Numbered from the stretch's first letter, positions 7,856 through 16,827 are shown. The stretch: DNA of 64,000 nucleotides from Arthrobacter gandavensis (GCF_015355785.1 NZ_JADKYW010000006.1:578936-642935); one strand, 5' to 3'. A program made the numbers and translations. The notes: generated by a model from the letters alone, not told the origin.

Positions 7856-8205
7856 ATGGCGACCGCAGTAAGCCTTATCCGTTCAGCCTCTCTCAGTGAT
7901 GCGGCGCAGTACGCTTACGCAGCGACAACGCCCAACAACTCTCGTCTGATCTTCCTGGCCGGCGCTTGTCCCTTGAACGTCGATGGCACTACCGCGGGCA
8001 TCGGCGACTATTCGGCACAGGCTGCGAAGGCTGTGGAGAATCTGGATATAGCCCTCGATGCTGCCGGGGCCGGACTCCAGGACGTCGTTTTCACCCGTGT
8101 TCTTGTGGCAACGATGGATAGGACTGATCTAGTGGAGGCGTGGAACGTGGTCCGATCAGCTTTTGGCGACCACGACGTTCCGAGCACTCTTGTTGGCGTC
8201 ACAAT
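7856..8205 (+). pseudogene. RidA-family deaminase gene, 3' end lost at a deletion junction
   Basis: From ATG 7856 (AGAAAGG 10 nt upstream) the product is a normal RidA/YjgF protein: SRLIFLAGACPLNVDG, YSAQAAKAVENLDIALDAAG, VVFTRVLVATMDRTDLVEAW, PSTLVGVTILG. The family then continues with a short LVEIE-type strand. Here the sequence switches at about 8205-8212 to unrelated DNA, which read on the other strand is the start of an ABC permease. The frame runs on without meaning to 8368. RidA hydrolyses reactive enamines/imines; losing the last strand probably destroys the trimer. Confidence 0.78.
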
Positions 8206-8317
8206 ACTCGGCTCCTACCGCCTTGTACGCTTCCCAGGCCAGGACGGGCAGCAGCACCCCGCCGATCCCCCACACAAACGCGGAGGGGCGCCGCCGCCGT
8301 CGGACGTCCGTTTTCAT
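8206..8317 (-). pseudogene. 5' fragment of an ABC transporter permease (pyrimidine/hydantoin uptake type)
   Basis: ATG 8317 overlaps the stop of the upstream LLM gene (ATGA). It gives MKTDVRRRRRPSAFVWGIGG then VLLPVLAWEAYKAVGAE: a basic start and first membrane helix typical of SsuC/NMT1-type permeases that end hydantoinase/pyrimidine operons. After about 37 codons the DNA becomes the 3' end of ridA in the other orientation. Helices 2-6, and whatever transporter genes followed, are gone from here, so the operon has lost its uptake genes at this locus. Confidence 0.72.
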
Positions 8318-9330
8318 GCCTTCGCAGCCACGTGGTCTCGCAGGGCGGGGATCACCGTCTCCCCGTAGACGCGCAGGGTTTCCTCCTTGTTGTCATGCTG
8401 GAGGTATCCCGCGAACTGCGTGACGCCCAGAGCCTTGAGCTTCTCCAGCTTCTCCATGTGCTCTTCGGCGGTGCCCAGGATGCAGAACCGGTCCACGATC
8501 TCGTCCGGCACAAAGTCGGTGTGGGTGTTCCCGGCCCGTCCGTGCTCGTTGTAGTCGTAGCCCTGACGTCCGGCAATGTAGTCGGTCAGAGCCTGCGGAA
8601 CGGAAGAATCCGAACCGTACTTGGACACGATGTCCGCCACATGGTTGCCCACCATGCCGCCGAACCAGCGGCACTGGCTGCGCATGTGCTCCCAGTCCGT
8701 GCCGATGTACATGGGCGCTGCCACGCAGAAGGAGATGCTGTCCGGGTCCCGGCCGGCGTCGGCCGCTGCCTGCCGGACGGTGCGGATCATCCATTCGGCA
8801 ATGTCCACGTCCGCCAGCTGGAGGATGAACCCGTCGCCCACCTCTCCGGTGAGTTTCAGCGCCAGCGGGCCGTACGCCGCCACCCAGATTTCGAGCTCGG
8901 ACCCCTTGCTCCAGGGAAACTGGAGCGTAGCGCCGTTGTATTCAACGGGCCGGGAATTGGCCAGCTCGCGGATCACGTGGATCGACTCCCGCAGCGTCTT
9001 GAGCGTGGTGGGAGCCCCGTTGGTGACCCGCACCGCCGAATCCCCGCGCCCGATCCCGCAGACCGTCCGGTTGCCGTACATTTGGTTCAGCGTGGCGTAC
9101 GTGGATGCGGTCACCGTCCAGTCCCGGGTGGCGGGGTTGGTGACCATCGGACCGACTTTGATGGACCGCGTCTCGGCCAGGATCTGGCTGTAGATCACGT
9201 AGGGCTCCTGCCAGAGCAGGTGCGAGTCGAAGGTCCACACGTAGTCGAACCCATGCTCCTCGGCTTTCTTGGCCAGTGCCACCGTCCGCTGGGCGGGAGG
9301 ATTGCACTGCAGTACTGCACCGAATTCCAT
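8314..9330 (-). CDS. F420-type LLM-class oxidoreductase of the pyrimidine operon
   Basis: 338 residues, bacterial luciferase-like TIM barrel: MEFGAVLQCNPPAQRTVALA, GFDYVWTFDSHLLWQEPYVI, VGPMVTNPATRDWTVTAST, GNRTVCGIGRGDSAVRVTNG. It matches the LLM subfamily (TIGR03842-like) that travels with dihydropyrimidinase genes. Family members use F420 or FMN; F420 is predicted. It lies 8 nt downstream of dihydropyrimidinase, and its stop overlaps the permease fragment's start. The reaction is not established; reduction or oxidation of a pyrimidine-ring intermediate is plausible from context. Confidence 0.85.
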   Translation of the reverse strand: MEFGAVLQCNPPAQRTVALAKKAEEHGFDYVWTFDSHLLWQEPYVIYSQILAETRSIKVGPMVTNPATRDWTVTASTYATLNQMYGNRTVCGIGRGDSAVRVTNGAPTTLKTLRESIHVIRELANSRPVEYNGATLQFPWSKGSELEIWVAAYGPLALKLTGEVGDGFILQLADVDIAEWMIRTVRQAAADAGRDPDSISFCVAAPMYIGTDWEHMRSQCRWFGGMVGNHVADIVSKYGSDSSVPQALTDYIAGRQGYDYNEHGRAGNTHTDFVPDEIVDRFCILGTAEEHMEKLEKLKALGVTQFAGYLQHDNKEETLRVYGETVIPALRDHVAAKA

Positions 9331-9338
9331 GTTTCCCC

Positions 9339-10760
9339 CTAGACCAGGTACTGGCTCGTTGCGCGGCGGACGTACTGCCCGTGGCCCTTGCTGCCCAGGT
9401 ACTCGTTGTTGTTGACGACCACCCGGCCCCGGGACATCACGGTGTCCACATGGCCTTCGATCTCATAGCCCTCCCACGCGGAGTAGTCCATGTTCATGTG
9501 GTGGGTCTTTTCCACCCCGATGGAGGTGTGGCCGTTCGGATCATAGATCACGACGTCGGCATCGGCTCCGGGGGCGATCACACCCTTGGTGCCGTACATG
9601 CCGAACATGCGTGCCGGCGTCGTGCTGGTGATCTCCACCCAGCGTTCAAGGCTGATCTTCCCGTCCACGACTCCCTGGTACATCAGGTCCATCCGGTGCT
9701 CCACCGAACCAATGCCGTTGGGTATCTTGGAGAAGTCCCCGACGCCCATGTCCTTTTGGCCTTTCATGCAGAACGGACAGTGGTCCGTGGCCACCATCTG
9801 GATGTCATTGGTGCGCAGCGACTGCCACATGTGGTCCTGGTGGTGCTCATGCTTGGACCGCAGCGGAGTGGAACAGACCCATTTGGCACCCTCGAAGCCG
9901 TCGGCTCCCAGCTGGTCCTCGAGTGAGAGATAAAGGTACTGCGGGCAGGTTTCCCCGAAGACATTCTGGCCGTTGTCCCGGGCGGCGGCCAGCTGCTCCA
10001 CCGCCTGTTTGGCGGACACATGGACCACGTAGAGCGGCGCCCCGGTGAGGTTGGCGAGCATGATCGCCCGGTGGGTGGCTTCCTCTTCCATCTGCCAGGC
10101 GCGGGCAACGCCATGGTAGTAGGGGTCGGTTTTGCCCTGGGCCAGCAGTTCGGCCACCATGGCGTCGATCGCCGGACCGTTTTCAGCATGCATCATGGTC
10201 ATCAGCCCGGTTTCGGCCCCGACGCGCATTGCCTTGTAGATTTGCGCGTCGTCGCTGTAGAAGACACCGGGGTAGGCCATGAACAGCTTGTAGCTGGACA
10301 CGCCTTCTTCCGGCAGGGTTTCCATCGCCTTCAGCGAGTCATCATTGACGTCGCCGATGATCTGGTGGAAGCCGTAGTCGACGGCGCACTGGCCGGCCGC
10401 CTTTTCATGCCAGGCGGCGAGGCCGTCCATCACGCGTTCGCCGTACCGCTGGATCGCGAAGTCCACGATCGTCGTGGTTCCGCCCCAGGCCGCTGCCCGC
10501 GTGCCGGTCTCGAAGGTGTCGGAGGCCTCGGTGCCGCCGAAGGGCATTTGCATGTGGGTGTGCGCGTCGATCCCGCCGGGGATCACGTACTTTCCGGTGG
10601 CGTTCAGGACGGTGTCCACCGAGCCGGCGAGGTCGTGTCCCAGCAGTGTGGAGCCCGGTGCCAGGACCGCGGCGATTTTCTCTCCGTCCACCAGGACATC
10701 CGCAGCGCTGCGGCCGGTGGCGGTGACGACGGTGCCACCGGAGATCAGTGTTGTTGCCAT
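9339..10760 (-). CDS. hydA: Dihydropyrimidinase / D-hydantoinase
   Basis: 473 residues, full length for the cyclic amidohydrolase family. Metal ligands are visible: IDAHTHMQMPFGG (HxH, ~61-63), the carboxylated lysine in SSYKLFMAYPG (~153), MMHAENGPAID, YVVHVSAKQAVEQL and the catalytic Asp in ATDHCPF. It opens dihydrouracil/dihydrothymine or hydantoins to N-carbamyl amino acids in the cytoplasm. It lies 41 nt downstream of the N-carbamoyl-beta-alanine amidohydrolase gene and 8 nt upstream of the LLM oxidoreductase, giving consecutive steps of reductive pyrimidine degradation. No dihydropyrimidine dehydrogenase is present in the window. Confidence 0.95.
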   Translation of the reverse strand: MATTLISGGTVVTATGRSAADVLVDGEKIAAVLAPGSTLLGHDLAGSVDTVLNATGKYVIPGGIDAHTHMQMPFGGTEASDTFETGTRAAAWGGTTTIVDFAIQRYGERVMDGLAAWHEKAAGQCAVDYGFHQIIGDVNDDSLKAMETLPEEGVSSYKLFMAYPGVFYSDDAQIYKAMRVGAETGLMTMMHAENGPAIDAMVAELLAQGKTDPYYHGVARAWQMEEEATHRAIMLANLTGAPLYVVHVSAKQAVEQLAAARDNGQNVFGETCPQYLYLSLEDQLGADGFEGAKWVCSTPLRSKHEHHQDHMWQSLRTNDIQMVATDHCPFCMKGQKDMGVGDFSKIPNGIGSVEHRMDLMYQGVVDGKISLERWVEITSTTPARMFGMYGTKGVIAPGADADVVIYDPNGHTSIGVEKTHHMNMDYSAWEGYEIEGHVDTVMSRGRVVVNNNEYLGSKGHGQYVRRATSQYLV

Positions 10761-10801
10761 AGGGCGTTTCCTTGCCTTCCTCTTGGGATTGTCCGGTGGA
10801 C

Positions 10802-11650
10802 CTACGGTGCGGTGATGGGGTTGTAGGCGTCCGGACGCCGGTCCCGGTAGAACTGCCAGTTGTTCCGTGCGGTGCGGACAAGATCCATATCCAGGTCACG
10901 GATCATCAGCTCTTCACCGTCCCGGGCACCGACCTCACCCACGTAGTTGCCCTGCGGATCGGCGATGTAGGAGGTGCCGTAGAAATCCACTGCTTCCTCA
11001 CCGAATTCATTGGTTTCCTCCCCTACCCGGTTGGGGACCACCACGAAGTAGCCGTTGGCAGCCGCGGCGGTGGGCTGCTCAAGTTCCCAGAGCCGGTTGG
11101 AGAGCCCGGGCTTGGAGGCATTCGGATTGAACACCAGCTGGGCACCGTTCAGGCCCAGGACCCGCCAGCCTTCTGGAAAATGCCTGTCGTAACAGATGGT
11201 GACGCCGACTTTTCCCACTGCCGTGTCGAAGACGGGCCAGCCGAGGTTTCCCGGACGGAAATAGAACTTCTCCCAGAACTTCTCCACATGCGGAATGTGG
11301 TTCTTGCGGTATTTGCCCAGGTATGTTCCGTCGGAGTCGATAACCGCCGCCGTGTTGTAGTAGACGCCCGGCTGCTCTTCCTCGTAGACGGGAAGGATAA
11401 TCACCATGTTGTGCTCTGCGGCCAGTTTGGAAAACCGCTCAGTCAGCGGTCCCGGAACAGCCTGGGCGTACTCGTAGTACTTGCTGTCCTGGACAATTCC
11501 GAAATACGGCCCGTGGAAGAGTTCCTGGAAACAGATAACCTGCGCGCCTTCCGCTGCGGCGCGGCGGACAAAGTCCTCATGCTTGGCAACCATGGACTCC
11601 TCGTCCCCGGTCCAGGTGGTCTGCGTCAGTGCGGTTCGAACGATCGTCAA
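10802..11650 (-). CDS. N-carbamoyl-beta-alanine amidohydrolase (beta-ureidopropionase), nitrilase superfamily
   Basis: 282 residues from TTG 11650, preferred because GGAGG lies 7 nt upstream; a longer frame begins at 11692 without such a site. The nitrilase Glu-Lys-Cys triad is clear: VICFQELFHGPYFG (Glu), GKYRKNHIPHVEKFWEKFYF (Lys), VTICYDRHFPEGWR (Cys). This pattern is typical of beta-ureidopropionase, which converts N-carbamoyl-beta-alanine to beta-alanine, CO2 and ammonia. It is the first gene of the pyrimidine-degradation operon. Confidence 0.92.
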   Translation of the reverse strand: MTIVRTALTQTTWTGDEESMVAKHEDFVRRAAAEGAQVICFQELFHGPYFGIVQDSKYYEYAQAVPGPLTERFSKLAAEHNMVIILPVYEEEQPGVYYNTAAVIDSDGTYLGKYRKNHIPHVEKFWEKFYFRPGNLGWPVFDTAVGKVGVTICYDRHFPEGWRVLGLNGAQLVFNPNASKPGLSNRLWELEQPTAAAANGYFVVVPNRVGEETNEFGEEAVDFYGTSYIADPQGNYVGEVGARDGEELMIRDLDMDLVRTARNNWQFYRDRRPDAYNPITAP

Positions 11651-11988
11651 AACATCCTCCACAATCCGGCGGCCGGGCCGCCCGTTTCGCAAAAAGGCCG
11701 CATGGGCTTTTCACCATCTTTTGGGCTGAACATTTCTCCTGCGTTTCGGAGGCATTAAAGCTGCGGTGCAGCTCCGTTCTCCGTGCCCGCCATCCTTGGC
11801 TACGAGGACGAGTTCTGCAAGAGTGTAGAAATCGCCGCCGGTGCGCTTTCTGCCCGGCAGGCGGCAACCGTTTACCGGCCCGATTGGCCGGGGATCAGCA
11901 GGCCTTGATTTGGGCCCAGCCGCACCTTTTCCGCGGGCACGGCAGTCCGCGGAACCACCGCCCGGATCACTTCTCCCTGCGAGGTTTT
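11651..11988. other. Divergent intergenic region, nothing specific recognised
   Basis: About 340 nt separate the divergently read pyrimidine operon and the F420-0 transporter operon, so promoters for both should lie here. No convincing riboswitch, dyad or T-run terminator was found by eye. Open frames across it are extensions of the flanking genes. Confidence 0.5.
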
Positions 11989-13011
11989 ATGGCTCCCCCG
12001 TTCCCTGTTTCATCCGGCTTCCTGCGCCCGGCCGCGGTTGCCGTCCTCGCCGTCCTGGCCCTGACCGGCTGCGCCGGCGCGTCCCCGGATCCGGCCCGGG
12101 CCCAAAGTCCCGAGGCCACGGCGTCCAACACAACGGATCCCGGATTCCCGCTGGAACTGGACAACTGCGGCACCGAAGTCTCCCTCGATGCTCCCCCGGA
12201 GCGCGTGGTGACCATCAAATCCACCTCCACCGAGCTGCTCCTGGCCCTGGGCCTGGGCGAAAAAATTGTTGGTACTGCCTACTCTGACGGTCCGGTGCCC
12301 GATGCCTGGACCGGCTCACCGGTTCCGCCGGTCCTGGCCGAAAAGGTGCCCTCCCGGGAGGCGGTCCTGGGGCTCGCGCCGGACCTGGTCTTTGCCGGCT
12401 GGGAATCGAACTTCTCCGCCGACGGGGCGGGAGAACGTGCCCGGCTCGCGGACCTGGGCGTAGCGACCTATGTATCACCGGCTGCCTGTCTGGAAGACGG
12501 GTACCGGCCCAGCCCACTGACGTTCGACGACGTTTTTGCCTCCATCGAAGAAGCCGGGGAACTGTTCGGAGCACCCGATGCTGCAGCGGAACTGGTTGAA
12601 GCACAGCGGGCCGAGCTGGAGACGCTCTCCCCGTCCGGCATGGGGTACACCGCCCTCTGGTACAGCTCCGGATCCGACACCCCTTATGTGGGGGCCGGCA
12701 GCGGAGCACCCGCCCTGCTGATGGAATCCGCGGGACTGGAGAACATAGCAGCCGGGATCGACGCGGGCTGGAGTCCCTACTCCTGGGAGGCCGTTGCCGA
12801 GGCGGACCCGGACGTCATTGTGCTGGTCGACTCCGCCTGGGGAAGCGTGGAGAAGAAGAAGGCAGTGCTTGAGTCCCACCCTGTGATTTCGCAGCTTCGG
12901 GCCGTCCGGGAAGGCCGCTACCTGGTGGTTCCGTTCGCTGCCTCCGAAGCAGGAGTGCGCAACGTTGAAACCGTTCGCTCCCTGACCGAGCAGCTGGCCG
13001 CCCTTGACTGA
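11989..13011 (+). CDS. Proposed F420-0 ABC transporter, substrate-binding lipoprotein
   Basis: 340 residues from ATG 11989, following GAGG. Lipoprotein signal with lipobox LTGC (residues ~20-23), then a FecB/BtuF-type binding protein: ERVVTIKSTSTELLLALGLG, EAVLGLAPDLVFAGWESNF, WEAVAEADPDVIVLVDSAWG. It resembles the binding component of the proposed F420-0 transporter family (TIGR03868-like). It overlaps the permease by 8 nt, and the operon faces a cofE gene. Iron-siderophore or corrinoid uptake is the alternative for this fold; the cofE neighbour favours F420-0. Substrate binding is not proven. Confidence 0.82.
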   Translation: MAPPFPVSSGFLRPAAVAVLAVLALTGCAGASPDPARAQSPEATASNTTDPGFPLELDNCGTEVSLDAPPERVVTIKSTSTELLLALGLGEKIVGTAYSDGPVPDAWTGSPVPPVLAEKVPSREAVLGLAPDLVFAGWESNFSADGAGERARLADLGVATYVSPAACLEDGYRPSPLTFDDVFASIEEAGELFGAPDAAAELVEAQRAELETLSPSGMGYTALWYSSGSDTPYVGAGSGAPALLMESAGLENIAAGIDAGWSPYSWEAVAEADPDVIVLVDSAWGSVEKKKAVLESHPVISQLRAVREGRYLVVPFAASEAGVRNVETVRSLTEQLAALD

Positions 13012-14059
13012 CACCCTCGCCCGCCCCGGGGCACCCGCCCTCGAACGTCCCGCCCGGACGCCCCGCTCCCGTGCCTGGCTGGCGGGTGCCGCCCTGGGAC
13101 TGGCGCTGCTGGCCGCCGGGCTCTGGGCGCTCACAGTGGGGCCTGCCGGCCTGGGAGTGAAGGAGGCGTGGCTCGCGCTGGCAAGTCCGGGCAGCGGATC
13201 CCTGACACCGCTGCAGGAGGCTATCGTGCGGGACCTCAGGCTGCCCCGCGTGCTGACAGCCGCGGCGGTCGGTGCCGGCCTGGCCCTGAGCGGCGCGGTG
13301 ATCCAGGCGCTGACCCGCAATCCGCTGGCCGACCCCTACCTGCTGGGTTTGAGCTCCGGAGCCAGCCTGGGAGCGGTGACAGTGCTGCTGCTGGGTGCAG
13401 CCGTCGTGCTTCCCGTCGCGGCGTTCGCCGGAGCCATGCTGGCGATGGCCGCCACGCTGGTACTGGCCGGTGCCCTTGGCTCCATCACGCCGACCCGAAC
13501 CGTGCTGGCGGGGCTGGCGGTATCCTCGCTGGCCGCAGCCGCGGCGTCGTTCGTGGTGTTTTGGACCGCGCAGGGCGATTCATATCGTGAAGTCCTCGGC
13601 TGGCTGATGGGATCCCTGGCCGGAGCCACCTGGTCCAGCACCGCGATCGCCCTGCCTGCACTCGCCGCCGTCGGCCTTCCGCTGATGTTCTGCGGCCGCG
13701 TCCTGGACGCATTCTCCTTCGGTGACACCGCCGCGTCCGCGCTGGGCGTGCCCGTTCCCGCAGTGCGGTGGACGCTGCTGGGAGGCACCGCCCTGCTGAC
13801 TGGCGCCATGGTCTCCGTGAGCGGGTCCATCGGGTTCGTGGGGCTGGTGCTGCCACATGCGGTACGGATGCTGGCCGGTGCCTCCAACCGTTCCCTGCTC
13901 CCGCTTTCCGCCCTGGCCGGCGCCCTGTTCCTCGTCCTGGCGGACACCGCGGCGCGGACCGTGTTTGATCCCCGGGAGATTCCGGTGGGAATCGTGACGG
14001 CGCTGATCGGGGCACCGTTCTTTATCCTGCTGCTGCTCCGCCGCAGGAGCGCCGCATGA
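13004..14059 (+). CDS. Proposed F420-0 ABC transporter, permease
   Basis: 351 residues from TTG 13004, overlapping the binding-protein stop. FecCD-type permease: TM1 ~27-47, then LPRVLTAAAVGAGLALSGAV and IQALTRNPLADPYLLGLSSG, the hallmark motifs of vitamin B12/siderophore permeases, with about nine to ten helices in all and GSIGFVGLVLPHAVRML near the end, the coupling-helix region contacting the ATPase. It ends in ATGA with the ATPase gene. It would form the membrane channel for the substrate delivered by the upstream lipoprotein. Confidence 0.88.
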   Translation: MTDTLARPGAPALERPARTPRSRAWLAGAALGLALLAAGLWALTVGPAGLGVKEAWLALASPGSGSLTPLQEAIVRDLRLPRVLTAAAVGAGLALSGAVIQALTRNPLADPYLLGLSSGASLGAVTVLLLGAAVVLPVAAFAGAMLAMAATLVLAGALGSITPTRTVLAGLAVSSLAAAAASFVVFWTAQGDSYREVLGWLMGSLAGATWSSTAIALPALAAVGLPLMFCGRVLDAFSFGDTAASALGVPVPAVRWTLLGGTALLTGAMVSVSGSIGFVGLVLPHAVRMLAGASNRSLLPLSALAGALFLVLADTAARTVFDPREIPVGIVTALIGAPFFILLLLRRRSAA

Positions 14060-14850
14060 GCGCCGAGACGGCCGTGACCGCCGGCGTATCAGCGGAGCGG
14101 GTGCGGATAGTGCGCAGCGGCCGGGTGCTGGTGGACGGTGTGGACTGCACCCTTAAGCCCGGTACCTTTACCGGACTGCTGGGCCCCAACGGCGCAGGGA
14201 AATCCACGCTGCTCCATCTGCTGGCCGGAGTCCTGGGCCCTGACGACGGAACGGTAAGGCTGCGGGACCGGCCGCTTTCCAGGACCCGGGCGCGGGAGCG
14301 GGCACGGAGTATCGCACTCGTGGAGCAGTCCCTGCCGGCTGAGACGTCCCAGCGGGTCCGCGAGGTGGCGGCCCTTGGCCGGACGCCGCACCGCAGCCTG
14401 CTGGCCGGGGACAGCCTTCGTGATCTGCAGGTAGTGGAACGTTCGCTGGCGGCAGCCGGGGTGCTCGGTCTCGCGGAGCGGTCCTACTCGACGCTCTCCG
14501 GGGGTGAACAGCAGCGGGTGCAGCTGGCACGGGCGCTGGCCCAGGAACCGGCGGTACTGCTGCTGGATGAGCCCACGAACCATCTGGATGCCTCGGCCCA
14601 GCTCGAAACCCTGGAGCTGCTGGAGAAGCTCGCCGCGGAGGGGACGGCCGTGGCGGCAGCGCTGCATGACATCAACCATGCGGCGGCAGCCTGTTCGCAC
14701 CTGATCGTCCTCAGCTGCGGAAAGGTGGTTGCCTCCGGACCGGTGGACTCCGTGCTGACGCCGGAGCTGATCCGCAGTGTCTATGGGGTTCGGGCCGTGG
14801 TGCTGCGGCATCCGCTGACCGGACGCCCGCTGATTGCCCTGGGCAGATAG
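14056..14850 (+). CDS. Proposed F420-0 ABC transporter, ATP-binding protein
   Basis: 264 residues, complete ABC ATPase: Walker A GPNGAGKST (~46-54), Q-loop in IALVEQSLPAE, signature LSGGEQQRV, Walker B VLLLDEPTNHLD, switch His in ALHDINHAA. It belongs to the FecE/BtuD type. Start ATG 14056 overlaps the permease stop. Last gene of the three-gene importer operon, convergent with cofE. Confidence 0.9.
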   Translation: MSAETAVTAGVSAERVRIVRSGRVLVDGVDCTLKPGTFTGLLGPNGAGKSTLLHLLAGVLGPDDGTVRLRDRPLSRTRARERARSIALVEQSLPAETSQRVREVAALGRTPHRSLLAGDSLRDLQVVERSLAAAGVLGLAERSYSTLSGGEQQRVQLARALAQEPAVLLLDEPTNHLDASAQLETLELLEKLAAEGTAVAAALHDINHAAAACSHLIVLSCGKVVASGPVDSVLTPELIRSVYGVRAVVLRHPLTGRPLIALGR

Positions 14851-14893
14851 GGCGCCGATGAACCGGCCATCCTGACCCAGGCCAGGCTCAGGC

Positions 14894-15826
14894 TCAGCGG
14901 GAGCCCGTGCTCCGCGCCCGGCGGCGTGCTTCGGCAGCGGCGGCGGCATATCCGGCGGCGTACCCGTCCTCGTAGCCGGCCGCATGCCCATCGTCATACC
15001 CGGCGTTGTAACCCGTCTTGGTCCCGGAGCGGCGCCCATCCTCGAAGGCCTCCGCGCTGCCGCGCCGGAACATGTCTTCCCCGGCGGGACGGAGCAGGGC
15101 CTTCGCCCCCGGGTCCTTGTCCATGCCGCCCACCGTGACCAGCGTGTCGAGGCCGCGGACCAGGGCCACCGGCAGTCCGGCGGTTTTTCCCTTGACCAGG
15201 TCTGCAGCGGCAGCGATCTCATCGGCAACCGCGGACACAGTGGCGGACATCGGCCGGCCGGAGGCATCCGGGGTGCCGCGCAGGTCCAGCAGGACGGTCA
15301 GCCCTGCCGCGCCAATCGCGGCATCCGTCTGTCCCTGCCGCCACGGGCGTCCCAGCGTGTCCGTAATAACGACGCCGATGTCCACGCCTAAGTCCTGCTT
15401 GAGCCGGCGGCAGATCGCTCGTGCCGAGGCATCCGGGTCCTCCGGGAGCAGGAGCACTGTCCCATCCTCGGTGTTGGAGGCGTCAACACCGGCTGCGGCT
15501 GCGACGATGCCCAGCCGGTTCTCTACGATCCGGGTGGTTCCACCGGCGTGCTCGCGGCTGGCCACCACGCGCACCGTCTCCTGCTCAACGGCAGCGTCAC
15601 GGTCGGAGGCGGGCATGGTGCGGCCTTCCGCCTTGGAGACCACCTTGGAGGTCACCGCCAGGATGTCTCCGCTGCGCAGGTACTTTCCGCAGGCCCGTCC
15701 AATGAGGCCGGCCAGGTCATCGCCGGAACGGACTTCCCCGATTCCCTCGACGGGCGTGATGACCATCCGGGTGGCCGGCACGGTGGTTCGGTCCGAAAAT
15801 TCGGTCAAGACGTGGTCCAGTGTCAT
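14894..15826 (-). CDS. cofE: Coenzyme F420-0:L-glutamate ligase (CofE) with a Gly-Tyr repeat tail
   Basis: 310 residues from ATG 15826, which overlaps the stop of the upstream LLM gene (ATGA). CofE motifs: [62 protein letters not shown]-type core, and [14 protein letters not shown]. The enzyme adds L-glutamate(s) to F420-0 using GTP. The last ~49 residues are not part of the normal fold: they hold short repeats of the form AGYxDG ([20 protein letters not shown]) and a basic end. Co-transcription with an F420-dependent oxidoreductase and convergence with the F420-0 importer fit a salvage-and-use module. Confidence 0.9.
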   Translation of the reverse strand: MTLDHVLTEFSDRTTVPATRMVITPVEGIGEVRSGDDLAGLIGRACGKYLRSGDILAVTSKVVSKAEGRTMPASDRDAAVEQETVRVVASREHAGGTTRIVENRLGIVAAAAGVDASNTEDGTVLLLPEDPDASARAICRRLKQDLGVDIGVVITDTLGRPWRQGQTDAAIGAAGLTVLLDLRGTPDASGRPMSATVSAVADEIAAAADLVKGKTAGLPVALVRGLDTLVTVGGMDKDPGAKALLRPAGEDMFRRGSAEAFEDGRRSGTKTGYNAGYDDGHAAGYEDGYAAGYAAAAAEARRRARSTGSR

Positions 15827-16827
15827 CGGTGCAGCTCCGGCAGCACCGACGTGCCAAAAACGTCGATCCATTGGCGCTGGTTACGCCCCACGTTGTGGAG
15901 GTACACGCGGTCGAATCCGAGGTCGAGGAATCTCTGGATATAGGCGCGGTGCACGTCCGGGTCCTCGGAGATCAGGAGCCTGCCCTCAAAGTCCTCGGGC
16001 CGGACCAGCCGTGCCATCTGCTCCAGCTCGAAGGGCGAGCGGATGTCCGCCTTGGGGAACTTCATGCCGCCGTTGGGCCATTCAGTCATGGCGTTGGCCA
16101 GGGCTTCCTCATAGGTCGGAGCCCAGCTCATGTGCAGCTGCAGGACCTTGGGCATGGTGTCCGGGTCCTTGCCGGCCTCGCGGGCACCGGCGTCGAACTT
16201 CGCGAACAGGCCCTCGATCTTCTCCAGCGGAGCACCCACGGTGATGAGGCCGTCGGCATGCCGTCCGGCCCGCTTGGCGGTTACCGGCCCCGCCGTGGCT
16301 ACGAGGATTTCCGGTGCGGCCTCAGGCATGGTCCAGAGCCGGGTGGATTCCATCTTGTAGAACGTGCCGCTGTGGCGGACATCCTTGCCTGCCAGGGACG
16401 CGGCGAAGAGCTTGGAGATGATCTCGATCGCCTCGAACATCCGGTTGATCCGCTCCGGTGCCTCCGGCCAGTACTGGGCCGTGACGTGCTCATTCAGCGC
16501 CTCGCCGGACCCCAGGCCCAGCCAGTGCCGGCCCGGGTACATGGCTGCCAGGGTTGCGGAGGCCTGCGCAACCATGGCGGGATGCCAGCGGAAGGTCGGG
16601 GCGGTCACGCCCGGACCGATGTCCCCTTTGGTTCGCTCCCCCAGTGCCGAGAGCACGTTCCAGACGAAGGCCGACTGGCCCTGCGCCGGAACCCACGGCT
16701 GGAAATGGTCTGCCGCCATGACCCCGGAGAAGCCACGCTCCTCCGCGTACGCGGACAGCGCGACCGCTTCACTGGGATGGAACTGCTCGAGCACGGCCGC
16801 ATAGCCGATCCGCAACGGGGTTTTCAT
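15823..16827 (-). CDS. F420-dependent LLM oxidoreductase (glucose-6-phosphate dehydrogenase-like family)
   Basis: 334 residues from ATG 16827. Luciferase-like barrel with [40 protein letters not shown] and [17 protein letters not shown], the GSGEALNE element being characteristic of the FGD/TIGR03557 group of F420-dependent dehydrogenases. A ~334-residue length is normal. It is co-transcribed with cofE. The true substrate may be glucose-6-phosphate or another alcohol/hydroxy compound; the group is heterogeneous. Confidence 0.88.
   Translation of the reverse strand: MKTPLRIGYAAVLEQFHPSEAVALSAYAEERGFSGVMAADHFQPWVPAQGQSAFVWNVLSALGERTKGDIGPGVTAPTFRWHPAMVAQASATLAAMYPGRHWLGLGSGEALNEHVTAQYWPEAPERINRMFEAIEIISKLFAASLAGKDVRHSGTFYKMESTRLWTMPEAAPEILVATAGPVTAKRAGRHADGLITVGAPLEKIEGLFAKFDAGAREAGKDPDTMPKVLQLHMSWAPTYEEALANAMTEWPNGGMKFPKADIRSPFELEQMARLVRPEDFEGRLLISEDPDVHRAYIQRFLDLGFDRVYLHNVGRNQRQWIDVFGTSVLPELHR

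Noticed and set aside
7754-8368. Full-length 204-residue RidA protein
   Set aside because: The last ~50 residues are antisense to an ABC permease start and an LLM gene and bear no RidA similarity; annotated as truncated.
11651-11988. Cobalamin or other riboswitch ahead of the importer operon
   Set aside because: The FecCD-type importer prompted the check, but no conserved riboswitch core could be recognised.
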